Shown here: piece by piece, positions 32,484 through 41,801 of the stretch
Numbering within the stretch: position 1 is the stretch's first letter
Layout: the number at the start of each line of letters is the position of its first letter
Assembly (NCBI GenBank): GCA_021740385.1
Contig: JAIOZY010000005.1
Span: forward strand, 1 to 64,000
Reading direction: 5' to 3'
DNA: 64,000 nt
Origin: Prolixibacteraceae bacterium
GTDB lineage: Bacteria > Bacteroidota > Bacteroidia > Bacteroidales > Prolixibacteraceae
Notes under the pieces: model-generated
Database searches by the model: none
Seen by the model: the letters and a program-made list of their open reading frames with translations, nothing else
Told to the model about the DNA's origin: nothing
Program-made: the position numbers and the translations under genes

Positions 32484-33827
32484 TCAAGCTAATTCTTTAA
32501 TAAGGGTGTTAATGCCTTTACGTAAAATCTCCTGAACCTCAATTTTTGAAGTACAGGCATATTCACACAGTGCCAGGTCTTCTTCAATCACTTCGTAAAT
32601 ACCCAATTGCTCCATCTTATCAATGTCGTTGGTAATAATTGATTTTAATAGAAACACGGGCAATATGTCCATGGGCAGGTATTTTTCGTATTGTTCGGAA
32701 ACAACAAAAGGCCTTTCGCCACCATGGTAGTTGGCATTAAGTGCATACGCTTTTTTAGGGAATAATTTTGCTAAAAAAGTATTCGATGCGCTGTATTTTT
32801 TCAGTCCCGGTTCTGCCCAGCCAAACAACTCTATTTGGTTGCCCTCGGGAATTACAGATATCATGTTGTCGAAAAATCCCAGGTAACTGTCGGGTTCAAC
32901 TTTTTTACCGGTAAGCACATTGCCCGAGATAATCCGTTCTGCAGTTGCCTTTTTCGTTTTATTTTTCACAACCGATGTTACCGAAACACCAAGTATGGTA
33001 TTGTAATATTGCGGTTCGTTCACTTCTGAGCCGGCGAGGGCTATTGTTTTTCTGAAATCGGTTTTTCCGTTTAAAAAGAGCCTCCCGATAAAAACAACCG
33101 ACTGCAGGTTAGCGGTCCATATTAAATCGCCTTTATTAACCGGTTTTATTTTGCTTATTTGCACACCTACATTGCCAGCCGGATGCGGACCGTTAAAATA
33201 GTTGATTTCAACGTTTTTCAGCGATGAGAATTTTGAACCGGGCCTGAGCCCAAGATAAATTTTCCCTTTGGTAAGCCCGGCAAGCACATCGATACCCTTT
33301 TGCAAGGCTTCAAAATCTTTTTCAAGGGTAATTTCCAGGTCGGGTGCAAGGGGAGCCGAATCGAAGCCCGAAATAAAAATATTATTTGGCATATCGCCGG
33401 GCCGGGCAATGATGCCAAAAGGGCGCTGAATAATAAAGGGCCACAAACCGCTTTTTAAAAGGGTTTGCGTGATCGTTTCCCGGTCAGTAGCTTTTATCTC
33501 TTCCTGCGAAAAAGATTCAGATGTAAATTGTCCGTCGCTTTCAACGCCAATTTCAAGTATTTTTCGGCGTTCGCCCCGTACTATTGAAGTCACTTTACCG
33601 CTCACAGGAGAAGGGAACTTAACATCGGGGTTATTTTTGTCGTAAAAAAGCGGGGTGCCAATTTTGACAACATCATCGGTTTTAACCAATAATTTTGGAA
33701 TAAGCCCCGGAAAATCGGTTGGTTTAATCCCGTAATGTTTTGATTCAACATCAGCACCGCGGGTTGGTATTGCTATCCCCTTTAGTTTAATATCCAACCC
33801 TTTTTTTATTCTAATCGTTTTCGACAT
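32484..33827 (-). CDS. nqrA: Na+-NQR subunit A
   Basis: 447 residues, soluble, first gene of the operon. SKTIRIKKGLDIKLKGIA and YDKNNPDVKFPSPVSGKVTS are the hallmark N-terminal barrel/biotinyl-like segments; GLWPFIIQRPFGIIARPGD and NYFNGPHPAGNVGVQI are family-conserved. NqrA is the cytoplasmic quinone-contacting subunit without a redox cofactor. The complex oxidises NADH, reduces (mena)quinone and pumps Na+, and is the usual respiratory entry of marine and gut Bacteroidota. Transcribed divergently from the T9SS plug gene. Confidence 0.97.
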   Translation of the reverse strand: MSKTIRIKKGLDIKLKGIAIPTRGADVESKHYGIKPTDFPGLIPKLLVKTDDVVKIGTPLFYDKNNPDVKFPSPVSGKVTSIVRGERRKILEIGVESDGQFTSESFSQEEIKATDRETITQTLLKSGLWPFIIQRPFGIIARPGDMPNNIFISGFDSAPLAPDLEITLEKDFEALQKGIDVLAGLTKGKIYLGLRPGSKFSSLKNVEINYFNGPHPAGNVGVQISKIKPVNKGDLIWTANLQSVVFIGRLFLNGKTDFRKTIALAGSEVNEPQYYNTILGVSVTSVVKNKTKKATAERIISGNVLTGKKVEPDSYLGFFDNMISVIPEGNQIELFGWAEPGLKKYSASNTFLAKLFPKKAYALNANYHGGERPFVVSEQYEKYLPMDILPVFLLKSIITNDIDKMEQLGIYEVIEEDLALCEYACTSKIEVQEILRKGINTLIKELA

Positions 33828-33858
33828 TGCTGAATTCGATTTTTAAAAAATTGAGGCA

Positions 33859-33866
33859 CAAAGGTA
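33859..33866 (-). promoter_or_regulatory. Promoter of the nqr operon
   Basis: Minus-strand TACCTTTG matches TAnnTTTG, 31 bases upstream of the nqrA ATG. No clear -33 element in the T-rich stretch beyond it. Confidence 0.5.
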
Positions 33867-34083
33867 AAATTTTTGGGTTTATTTTTCTGCTGACTTTTTT
33901 TGTCATTTATGCCAAAATTTTTGGTATTTGATTTGAATGTAAATTTTTAAAATAAAAATGCATTGTCAATAACAAATAAAAGCCCTTTTTTGATTATAAT
34001 TCGTCTTTTTTTAGAATAATAATCAAACAAAGGCCGTTTTTATCCTGAAAGCAAAAGGTTCATTTTCCAACCATGTGAAATTG

Positions 34084-34091
34084 TATATTTG
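34084..34091 (+). promoter_or_regulatory. Promoter of the T9SS plug gene
   Basis: TATATTTG matches TAnnTTTG. It gives a leader of about 100 bases before the ATG at 34203, unusually long for this window. Confidence 0.5.
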
Positions 34092-34202
34092 TAAAGCGTT
34101 TCAGGCATTTTTAATTTTTAACTACATGTTTGATCTTAATGGCTTTGTTGTTTAACAAGTTATTACAATTTAACAAAACAGGGCAATAAATGTTAAAATA
34201 AA

Positions 34203-35489
34203 ATGAAATTTTTAAAGTACTTTTTGATCACGTTCCTTGTTGCCGATGGTTTTTGGGCATTTCCAATCACGTTAACCGGCAAGGCTGGGGACAAAATATT
34301 TTCCGACAATATCCGCACAGTACAGCTTTACCGCGAGGGCTGGAAAACATCGAACCCAATTGTGCAGTTAAACAGCGAACAAAAACTTGTTTTAACCTTC
34401 GACGATTTGAGCGGTGAGGTTAAAGAATACTATTATACGTTCTACCATTGCGACCGTAACTGGGAAATTAGCAATATTCCGAGGGAAGAGTACTTCAATT
34501 CGTTTGTCGAATTTCCGGTAACAGACTGGGAGTACGCCGTTAACACAAAAGTTGGTTACATTAATTATTACCTGCAAATACCCAACAACGACGTGGGTCT
34601 TTCTTTATCGGGGAATTACGTTTTAGTTGTTTACGATTATGAATACCCCGATGAACCGGTGTTTACCCGAAAATTTTATGTTGTTGAACCCAAATTGGAC
34701 ATAACTGCGCGCATACGCAGGGCACCGTTCGATTTGCCCGAGGGTGAATGCCAGGAAGTTGATTTTTTCATCGATCACGGCAATTTCCAAATCAACAACC
34801 CGCGTACCGATATTAAAGTTGTACTGACACAAAACAACCGGCACGATAATGCCATTACCAACCTGCAGCCCATATACATGTCGGATGGCAGGTTGGAATA
34901 TAACACCGACATGGGAAATGTTTTTTATGGCAACAACGAGTTCAGGAATTTCGAAATCAGGAGTTATAAATATGCCGGGGAAGGTGTACAGGAAGTTGGT
35001 TTTTTTAAGCGGTTCTACCATGTCACACTCGAACCATCGGAAATTCGCACGCAAAATAAGTATTCGTTTAACCGCGACATAAACGGCCGTTATTATATTG
35101 AGGCTTACAATACCGATTATCCCGACCTGGAAGCCGATTACATGTTTGTACATTTTACATTGCCCCTCGACAACGTGCTTATGGGAGGCGGTGTATATGT
35201 TTTTGGTGCGTTAAGCAACTGGGAATGCAGCAAGCAAAACCAAATGAAGTGGAACCCCGATAAAAGGCAGTACGAGTTGACAATGCTTCTAAAACAGGGA
35301 TATTACAACTTCATGTATGCCTGGAAAGATTTGCAAACGTGTAAAATTAAATTGCATACCCTTGAAGGCAGCCATGCCGAAACCGAAAACGATTACCAGA
35401 TTTTTGTTTATTACGGAAGACTTACCGACCGTTACGACCGTTTGGTTGGTTATAAAGTTTTTAATTCGCTGGTAAACCGCAATTTTTAG
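34203..35489 (+). CDS. Type IX secretion system plug protein (DUF5103)
   Basis: 428 residues with a signal peptide (MKFLKYFLITFLVADGFWAF). The N-terminal region has the family pattern IRTVQLYREGWKTSNPIVQL, LVLTFDDLSGEVKEYYYTF, YHCDRNWEISNIPREEYFNS and TKVGYINYYLQIPNNDVGLS-like GNYVLVVYD; the C-terminal half contains an immunoglobulin-like fold ending GGVYVFGALSNWECSKQNQM. In the SprA translocon this protein (Plug, DUF5103) closes the pore from the periplasmic side in the resting state. It is the only core T9SS component in the window; the beta-helix protein at 6.6 kb is a likely substrate of the system. Confidence 0.9.
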   Translation: MKFLKYFLITFLVADGFWAFPITLTGKAGDKIFSDNIRTVQLYREGWKTSNPIVQLNSEQKLVLTFDDLSGEVKEYYYTFYHCDRNWEISNIPREEYFNSFVEFPVTDWEYAVNTKVGYINYYLQIPNNDVGLSLSGNYVLVVYDYEYPDEPVFTRKFYVVEPKLDITARIRRAPFDLPEGECQEVDFFIDHGNFQINNPRTDIKVVLTQNNRHDNAITNLQPIYMSDGRLEYNTDMGNVFYGNNEFRNFEIRSYKYAGEGVQEVGFFKRFYHVTLEPSEIRTQNKYSFNRDINGRYYIEAYNTDYPDLEADYMFVHFTLPLDNVLMGGGVYVFGALSNWECSKQNQMKWNPDKRQYELTMLLKQGYYNFMYAWKDLQTCKIKLHTLEGSHAETENDYQIFVYYGRLTDRYDRLVGYKVFNSLVNRNF

Positions 35490-35504
35490 CTCAAATTCGT
35501 GAAT

Positions 35505-37583
35505 TTATTTTTCACTAACTACGCCTATTGGTGCATTTGCTGCTATGGTAAAATGAAAATAGGAGCCTTTCCCTTTCGACGATTCAAATTCAATTTTGCT
35601 TCCAATTAGTTCGGTAAGGTTTTTTACTATTGACAAACCCGCCCCTGTCCCTGAGAACGTACGTGAAATGCGGTTGTCAACCTGGTGGAAGAATTCAAAA
35701 ATCTTAATAAAATCCTTTCTGGTAATGCCTATGCCGGTATCTTTAACAAAGAATTTTATCCATTCGCCGGTTTGTTCGTAACCAAAAGTTACATCTCCTT
35801 CGGTGGTAAATTTTATGGCGTTGTCTATCAGGTGGTTTAAGATTTTTGCCAACAGGTAATTGTCATTTACAATTTCAAAATCGGGCGAATCGTTTCCCAA
35901 CAAGAGATTCAATTTGACGCCGGGTTTACTCGTTTCCACAATTGAATGGTATTTTTGGTAAATCTCGTACATTAACTGGTTCAACGGGAAAGCACCCGGG
36001 GTATAAGTCATTGTTCCGGTTTCGATTTCCGACACGTCAATGATGTTTGTGATAATGTCCATGAGGTATTCAGCGTTTTTGCTGACAATTTCGAGAAACT
36101 TGTTTTTCTTATCGTTCGACTGGTTTTCGTTCATTGCCAACGCCGAAAAACCAACAATGGCATTCATCGGTGTGCGGATTTCATGGGATATATTTTCGAG
36201 AAATGCCGATTTCAACCTGCTGGCTTCTTCAATTTTCTTTTTGGCCTCAATCAGTTTGTACTGGTACTCTTTTCGTGATGTAATATCGCGCCCTATCGAT
36301 ATTACCTGGTTATCGTTAAGCCGGGCAAGGCGCATTTCAAAAATGAGGTTTTTACCGTTTTCGAGCTCCATACCGTATTCAATGGTTTCAATGTTATCGT
36401 TTTCAATAACATGTTGAATGCTTGAATAAATCTGGTACGACATTGGGCTTGAGAACCCCATTTCAAAAATGGTTTTTCCAATGATTTCATCATGGCTTAA
36501 TTTCATCAGTTCGGGGTTATTCGAAACATAATCGACATACGTTCCGTCTTTTTCAATTATGAAAAATATATCGGGCAGGGAGCCCAAGAGACTGGTCAAC
36601 CGTTTTTCGCGGTTTTTCAGGCGTTGTATCTCCTGCCTCATTGGTGTAACATTGATGAAGCTGCTTACCATCAGATCGGGTTCGGGGAAGGCATTGTGTA
36701 CCTGAAACCATTTGTCGTTATGTTTTATGTGCACCATAAACTGACCGCGTGGCGAATGGAAAAACTCATCCTGCCAGTTTAATGAATCGCGGAAAATTTT
36801 TACAAAAATTTCGCTGTAGTCAGCATCGGCAATTTCCTGCCTCGAAAGTTTGAAAAATTTGTTAAAGGCATTGTTGGTTCGCACGATCTTAATGCCCGAT
36901 TTTTCCCCGCGTGAATCCCTTTCAATTTTCAATACCATTATCCCAAACTGCGCCTGCCTGAACGTTTCGCCAATTTGGTTTTTGTTTCGTTGCGACTCTT
37001 TTGCTGTTTTTGCAATCAGGTTGTCGTAATATTTATAAATTAAAACAGCGAGCAGTGTTACAAGCGATAATTCGGCCACGGGGTGCAGGTTACAAAAAAT
37101 GCCGCATAACCCGGGCATTTTTAATCCAAACGGATAATTTTTTGAATAGATAAAGTAGATAATTGTTAATACCGATTCGGCATAAAAAATAAGAAAAGGG
37201 TAAATATTTTGACTAAATACAACAAGGTAAACCATTGCAAGATACATGATTGTGAGCATACCACGCAGCCCGGCCTCATAATCGACAACGGAATAATACT
37301 TATTGATGAAGAAAAAGTACAACGAAAGCGGCAGCAGAAAAATAACATAAACAGCCGACCGGTAATTCCCCTGGAAAAGAAATATCAGGTTAAGTGCAAA
37401 TATACTCCCCATGACGATTACACCGGGAATGTACTTGTTGTAATCAATATAAACAGCAAAAAGAACTGTAACAATTACAGCTCCTGCTAACCCTGCCAGC
37501 GATAATGAAGTTAAGACTTTTGTTTTCCGTTTTGTCAGACTAAGAACCCCTTCATAGTGCTGAAAAAGGAAATCAAAATTCAT
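35505..37583 (-). CDS. Membrane-bound PAS histidine kinase
   Basis: 692 residues. About six membrane helices (20-190) without a periplasmic sensor of note, then two PAS-like domains (about 215-325 and 335-450; the first HNAFPEPDLMVSSFINVTP, the second SLPDIFFIIEKDGTYVDYVS), HisKA with phospho-His in ENISHEIRTPMNAIVG and a HATPase (N box LIDNAIKFT, DTGIGI, GTGAGLSIVKNL). No receiver or DNA-binding domain, so the partner is unknown. The start at 37583 is chosen because a -7 element lies at 37614-37621, over the longer reading. Converges on the plug gene and diverges from pruA. Confidence 0.92.
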   Translation of the reverse strand: MNFDFLFQHYEGVLSLTKRKTKVLTSLSLAGLAGAVIVTVLFAVYIDYNKYIPGVIVMGSIFALNLIFLFQGNYRSAVYVIFLLPLSLYFFFINKYYSVVDYEAGLRGMLTIMYLAMVYLVVFSQNIYPFLIFYAESVLTIIYFIYSKNYPFGLKMPGLCGIFCNLHPVAELSLVTLLAVLIYKYYDNLIAKTAKESQRNKNQIGETFRQAQFGIMVLKIERDSRGEKSGIKIVRTNNAFNKFFKLSRQEIADADYSEIFVKIFRDSLNWQDEFFHSPRGQFMVHIKHNDKWFQVHNAFPEPDLMVSSFINVTPMRQEIQRLKNREKRLTSLLGSLPDIFFIIEKDGTYVDYVSNNPELMKLSHDEIIGKTIFEMGFSSPMSYQIYSSIQHVIENDNIETIEYGMELENGKNLIFEMRLARLNDNQVISIGRDITSRKEYQYKLIEAKKKIEEASRLKSAFLENISHEIRTPMNAIVGFSALAMNENQSNDKKNKFLEIVSKNAEYLMDIITNIIDVSEIETGTMTYTPGAFPLNQLMYEIYQKYHSIVETSKPGVKLNLLLGNDSPDFEIVNDNYLLAKILNHLIDNAIKFTTEGDVTFGYEQTGEWIKFFVKDTGIGITRKDFIKIFEFFHQVDNRISRTFSGTGAGLSIVKNLTELIGSKIEFESSKGKGSYFHFTIAANAPIGVVSEK

Positions 37584-37613
37584 AAAAACTCTCGGTTTTT
37601 CAATTATAGTAAA

Positions 37614-37621
37614 CAAATCTA
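37614..37621 (-). promoter_or_regulatory. Promoter of the membrane histidine kinase gene
   Basis: Minus-strand TAGATTTG matches TAnnTTTG, 31 bases upstream of the chosen ATG. Confidence 0.5.
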
Positions 37622-37733
37622 AAGAATTATTTTCAATAAACCGCTACATTTAATTTGTTAATTCTCACCTTTTCTGTTATAGATATGATATTCCTATGTG
37701 ATTTTTATTAGCTTTTAAAACGAAAATGGGGCT

Positions 37734-37741
37734 TAAATTTG
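37734..37741 (+). promoter_or_regulatory. Promoter of pruA
   Basis: TAAATTTG matches TAnnTTTG, 48 bases upstream of the ATG. Confidence 0.5.
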
Positions 37742-37788
37742 TTGCAATTAACAACCAGTAAATTAACATTTTGTAAAACAATTATAGT

Positions 37789-39426
37789 ATGTCGAAAGGA
37801 TTTTATAATGTGCCTGCTCCGGCCAACGAGCCTGTAAAAACGTATGCACCGGGCAGTAGTGAAAGAAAAGAGCTGCAGGAAATGATAAGCGTACTCCGCT
37901 CGAAAGAAGTTGAAATTCCCATGTTTATTGGGGGAAAAGAAATTACCAGCGATAAACGCCTGCGTATTTTCCCGCCCCACGAAATTGAACATACGCTTGG
38001 CTACTATTACCAGGGCGATGAAAGCCATGTAAAAATGGCCATTGAAGCAGCCCTTGCAGCCCGTGAAAAATGGTCGGGCCTGTCGTGGCAACACCGGGCT
38101 TCAATCTTTTTGAAAGCAGCCGATTTAATTGCCGGCCCATACCGGGCAAAGATTAATGCTGCCACCATGTTGGGGCAGTCGAAAAATGCTTTCCAGGCCG
38201 AAATTGATGCCGCATGCGAACTGGCCGACTTTCTAAGGTTCGGCGTAAAATGCATGACCGATATTTATAAAATGCAGCCCGAATCGGCACCGGGTATCTG
38301 GAACTACAACGAATTCAGGCCCCTTGAAGGTTTTGTTTTCGCACTAACACCTTTCAATTTCACATCGATAGCAGGCAACCTGCCGGCAGCCCCGGCCCTT
38401 ATGGGCAATGTTTGCATTTGGAAACCATCGAAAACCGCTGTTTATTCGGCTGCTGTTATCATGGAAATTTTCAGGGAAGCCGGTGTACCCGACGGGGTAA
38501 TAAACCTGGTTTTTGCCAGCGGACCCGTAATGGCCGATACCGCGCTTACCCACCCCGATTTTGCCGGGTTCCACTTCACAGGTTCCACGGCTGTGTTCCA
38601 CTCCATCTGGCGCACCATCGGGGAAAACATCCAAAACTACAAATCGTACCCGCGCATTGTAGGTGAAACCGGCGGTAAAGATTTCATTTTTGCCGATAAT
38701 ACCTGCGATGTGCAGGCACTGGCAACGGCCTTTGTCAGGGGCGCCTTTGAATACCAGGGGCAAAAATGCTCGGCTGCTTCGCGTATTTATGTACCCAAAA
38801 GCATTTGGAACGGATTTTGGGAAAAAGCAAAAGCACAACTCGACGACCTAAAAATGGGATCACCCGAAGACTTTACAAACTTCATTAATGCAGTGATCGA
38901 CGAATCGTCTTTCGACAAGCTAAAAGGATACATCGACGATGCCACAAAATCGCCCGATGCCGAAGTTATTTACGGTGGAAAATGTGACAAAAGCGTTGGT
39001 TACTTTATCGAACCAACGGTAATACTGGCCAAAAAGCCCGATTACATAACCATGCAGGAAGAACTTTTCGGGCCCGTTGTAACGGTGTTCGTTTACAACG
39101 ACGAAAAGCTGGACGAAACACTCACATTGCTCGACAATACTTCGATGTATGCCCTTACAGGCGCTGTTTTTTCTCAAAACAGGTACAACATCGAAAAAAT
39201 TGCGAAACGGCTTACCAATGCCGCCGGCAACTTTTATATAAACGACAAACCAACCGGTGCCGTGGTCAACCAGCAACCCTTTGGCGGTGCACGCGGCTCG
39301 GGTACAAACGATAAAGCCGGCTCGGTATTTAACTTCCTGCGTTGGGTTTCGATCCGTACCGTTAAGGAAAATTTTGTACCGTCCCATAGTTACATGTACC
39401 CCAATTTTTTGCCCGATAAAGAGTAG
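37789..39426 (+). CDS. pruA: Delta-1-pyrroline-5-carboxylate dehydrogenase
   Basis: 545 residues, the length of the stand-alone (ALDH4-like) enzyme rather than of bifunctional PutA. NAD+-dependent oxidation of glutamate semialdehyde to glutamate, the second step of proline catabolism. Catalytic Cys327 (YQGQKCSAASR), general base Glu293 (VGETGGKDF) and oxyanion Asn190 (LTPFNFTSIAGN) are visible, as are the cofactor-binding NVCIWKPSKTAV and FHFTGSTAVF. C-terminal NQQPFGGARGSGTNDKAG is the substrate anchor typical of this family. No proline dehydrogenase gene is adjacent; glutamate semialdehyde could also come from arginine or ornithine. A terminator follows. Confidence 0.95.
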   Translation: MSKGFYNVPAPANEPVKTYAPGSSERKELQEMISVLRSKEVEIPMFIGGKEITSDKRLRIFPPHEIEHTLGYYYQGDESHVKMAIEAALAAREKWSGLSWQHRASIFLKAADLIAGPYRAKINAATMLGQSKNAFQAEIDAACELADFLRFGVKCMTDIYKMQPESAPGIWNYNEFRPLEGFVFALTPFNFTSIAGNLPAAPALMGNVCIWKPSKTAVYSAAVIMEIFREAGVPDGVINLVFASGPVMADTALTHPDFAGFHFTGSTAVFHSIWRTIGENIQNYKSYPRIVGETGGKDFIFADNTCDVQALATAFVRGAFEYQGQKCSAASRIYVPKSIWNGFWEKAKAQLDDLKMGSPEDFTNFINAVIDESSFDKLKGYIDDATKSPDAEVIYGGKCDKSVGYFIEPTVILAKKPDYITMQEELFGPVVTVFVYNDEKLDETLTLLDNTSMYALTGAVFSQNRYNIEKIAKRLTNAAGNFYINDKPTGAVVNQQPFGGARGSGTNDKAGSVFNFLRWVSIRTVKENFVPSHSYMYPNFLPDKE

Positions 39427-39493
39427 TTTTTATAGTTAATATCGAAAAACCAGGGAGAGGATCGATCATTAAGTTATTGAATTAACATTAAGC

Positions 39494-39531
39494 AAGGGGT
39501 AACCTGAATATAGCCGGGTTGCCCTTTTTTT
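39494..39531 (+). terminator. Intrinsic terminator downstream of pruA
   Basis: Stem GGGTAACC (39497-39504) pairs with GGTTGCCC (39517-39524, one G-U pair), extended by the flanking A/T bases, and is followed by seven T. It separates pruA from the division gene. Confidence 0.75.
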
Positions 39532-39575
39532 AAAAAAACACTGAAAACTTTCTGCCCGGGCTTTCCAGTTTTCAG

Positions 39576-39594
39576 TAGCTTTGTTGTAGTTTTG
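39576..39594 (+). promoter_or_regulatory. Tandem promoters of the DivIC/FtsB-like gene
   Basis: Two overlapping-range -7 elements, TAGCTTTG (39576-39583) and TAGTTTTG (39587-39594), both match TAnnTTTG and lie 50-60 bases upstream of the ATG. Confidence 0.5.
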
Positions 39595-39643
39595 TCTGGA
39601 AGAGAGAATAAACCGAATAGTATTAGGTAATTATATTAAACTC

Positions 39644-39943
39644 ATGAAACAGGCTCTTCTCCGTTTTTTAAATAAATACAAGGTTTACCTGATTATACTG
39701 GCTGTATTCCTGGTCTGGATTTTATTTTTCGATGAATACAACCTTATCCGCATTCGGCGTGATAACCACAAGCTTAAAAGCCTGAAACAGGAAGCCGAAT
39801 ACCTTCAGGAAAAAATTGAAAAGGATCGTGAACGCCTGAATGCCCTTAAAACCGATACGGCCGAAGTAGAAAAATTTGCCCGTGAAACCTATTTGCTTAA
39901 AAAAGAAAATGAAGATGTTTTCGTGATTGTTGAAGATGATTAA
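39644..39943 (+). CDS. Septum formation initiator (DivIC/FtsB-like)
   Basis: 99 residues: a short cytoplasmic start, one membrane helix (YLIILAVFLVWILFFDEYNL, about 15-34) and a periplasmic coiled coil (HKLKSLKQEAEYLQEKIEKD) ending in EVEKFARETYLLKKENEDVF, the conserved FARExY-x-x-K box of the DivIC/FtsB family. These proteins pair with FtsL in the divisome. The gene overlaps the lipid A deacylase-like gene by 8 bases. Confidence 0.92.
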   Translation: MKQALLRFLNKYKVYLIILAVFLVWILFFDEYNLIRIRRDNHKLKSLKQEAEYLQEKIEKDRERLNALKTDTAEVEKFARETYLLKKENEDVFVIVEDD

Positions 39944-41033
39944 TGAACGGATATCTAAAAAAGCGATATGCCTTTGGTTGTTTCTGCAATTATTTGCTTT
40001 TGCGAAACTGTTCCCTCAAAGTGAAACACCAACACCTTTTTTTATTCAATTCGATTGCCAAATTGGCGAAAATAAACCCCATCGGCCTGTTGTTGAAAAT
40101 CTTACCTATCCGTACCGTGCCGTGAATTTAAAATTCGGGTGGCAAACCACCGGCAAAACCAACTGGGAAGTGGCATACCGCTTTCCGGCATACGGCCTTG
40201 GGCTAAACTACAGTTCGTTCAACACCGATGTGGTTGGGGAACCGGTATCGGTCTATTTTTTTACCAACTTTCCACAAATAACAACGCGCTTTTTCAGGCT
40301 CGACTTTGAAGTCGACCTGGGTATTTCGCACGGCATAAACCCATACGACGAAGTACTGAACCCTTACAACTTTTCAACGGGATCGTCGTTAAACGTACTG
40401 GTGGGGTTTTATTTTGAGCAATCGTTTCACTTGTCGCCCCAGGTCGATTTTTTTGTTTCCGAAGGGTTCAGCCATTATTCAAACGGGGCATTGGCCTATC
40501 CAAACCTTGGCCTAAACATCCCTTCGCTTAAATTTGGTATAAGGTATACAGCACCGTCTCCAACATATATAAAACCCATCGGCAAACCGGCCTTTAAACA
40601 CCGTTTCCAACTTATCACCTATATTGGTGGCGGTACAAAAAAGCTCTTCGGACCAACACCATCGTACAACGAAGTTTTAATATCCCCATCGTTTTTCCTG
40701 CAAACCGGTTTCAAACGCCGCCTTGGTGTTGGTTTTGAGCTGGCCTACAATGAGGCTTTTAAAGGGATATACAAAAAAGAGCATTATACCCGAGAAAAAT
40801 TACTGACCTATGCAGTACATGTGTCGCACGAATTCCTTATTGAGCGCTTTAGCATTTTAATGCAACTTGGTTGGTATTTGTCGGAACCACCTTCGGACAA
40901 ATATTATTTCGAACGGATTGGTCTGGGATATTACCTTACAAAGCACATGCGCCTTGTGCTTAACATAAAAGCCCATTACATAAAGGCAGAATACGTAGAG
41001 GCCGGGTTGTGTTTCGATTTGAATTTTAATTAA
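39936..41033 (+). CDS. PagL-like lipid A 3-O-deacylase / acyloxyacyl hydrolase
   Basis: 365 residues with an N-terminal signal (about 8-28) and an outer-membrane beta-barrel profile of alternating aromatic strands ending in Phe-Asn. The PagL signature is visible: GFSHYSNGALAYPNLGLNIP, with catalytic His180 and Ser182 and the conserved Asn183. PagL removes the 3-O acyl chain of lipid A; Bacteroidota homologues are longer, as here, and not well characterised. I chose the ATG at 39936 over two upstream TTG codons; it overlaps the division gene by 8 bases, so the two are translationally coupled. Confidence 0.82.
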   Translation: MINERISKKAICLWLFLQLFAFAKLFPQSETPTPFFIQFDCQIGENKPHRPVVENLTYPYRAVNLKFGWQTTGKTNWEVAYRFPAYGLGLNYSSFNTDVVGEPVSVYFFTNFPQITTRFFRLDFEVDLGISHGINPYDEVLNPYNFSTGSSLNVLVGFYFEQSFHLSPQVDFFVSEGFSHYSNGALAYPNLGLNIPSLKFGIRYTAPSPTYIKPIGKPAFKHRFQLITYIGGGTKKLFGPTPSYNEVLISPSFFLQTGFKRRLGVGFELAYNEAFKGIYKKEHYTREKLLTYAVHVSHEFLIERFSILMQLGWYLSEPPSDKYYFERIGLGYYLTKHMRLVLNIKAHYIKAEYVEAGLCFDLNFN

Positions 41034-41190
41034 TGCCGGTTTGTTTTTTAATGCTGCACCCCCTGTTACAACCATTTGTATTAAGCTCATTTTAAAACAT
41101 AAATGAGGCTGAAAAAAAATTGCCGATTATTGAAATTCAATTTGTTTTATTTTGATATTTTTCTAACTTGCCTTAAAATGTTTTAACAGA

Positions 41191-41778
41191 ATGAAATTAA
41201 ACCTCGACATATTTAAGATCAAAACCAACAACGTTGTTCCAAAAAAGGGGCGGATATTAATTGCCGAGCCTTTTTTGCCGGGGAGCTATTTTAACCGGGC
41301 TATTGTATTTCTGGTAGAGCACAACAACGAAGGTTCTGTCGGTTTCATCCTTAACAAACCTGTCGATTTTCCTGTTGATGAATTTTACAACGAGTTTCCA
41401 AACTACAACCATAAAATTTACATGGGCGGACCGGTTAATATCGAATCGGTATATTATATGCATACCCTCGGGGAGAGTATTCCGGGCAGCATTCATGTAA
41501 TAGACGACATATATTGGGGTGGCGATATAGATTACATACAAGAGATGATTAAGAGTGGTGCTGCCGGTTCAAACCAGGTACGTTTTTTCCTTGGGTATTC
41601 AGGTTGGGACAGCGATCAGCTTCAGGAAGAACTTGACGAGGATTCGTGGCTTGTTTCCGATATTGATGCCGAAATGGTAATGCGCGCCGGTGAAAGAATG
41701 TGGAAAGAGATGGTTAAGCAGGTTGGTGGCCGCTACATTTTATGGGAAAACTACCCCGAAAACCCCTCTATGAACTGA
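41191..41778 (+). CDS. YqgE/AlgH family protein
   Basis: 195 residues, cytoplasmic. KGRILIAEPFLPGSYFNRAI, EGSVGFILNKPVD, YMGGPVN and FFLGYSGWDSDQLQEEL are the hallmark blocks of UPF0301 (YqgE/AlgH), about 185 residues in other bacteria. Its role is unknown; AlgH was tied to alginate regulation in Pseudomonas. C-terminal YILWENYPENPSMN is typical of Bacteroidota members. It stands alone and converges on the PocR histidine kinase. Confidence 0.94.
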   Translation: MKLNLDIFKIKTNNVVPKKGRILIAEPFLPGSYFNRAIVFLVEHNNEGSVGFILNKPVDFPVDEFYNEFPNYNHKIYMGGPVNIESVYYMHTLGESIPGSIHVIDDIYWGGDIDYIQEMIKSGAAGSNQVRFFLGYSGWDSDQLQEELDEDSWLVSDIDAEMVMRAGERMWKEMVKQVGGRYILWENYPENPSMN

Positions 41779-41801
41779 TTGCTATTAAAACCAAAACACC
41801 G

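Larger units (their letters stand above)
33828..34202. other. Intergenic region between divergent nqrA and T9SS plug genes
   Basis: 375 very AT-rich bases holding the two divergent promoters described separately (33859-33866 minus, 34084-34091 plus). No open frame, RNA gene, riboswitch or terminator could be supported in the remainder. Confidence 0.6.
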
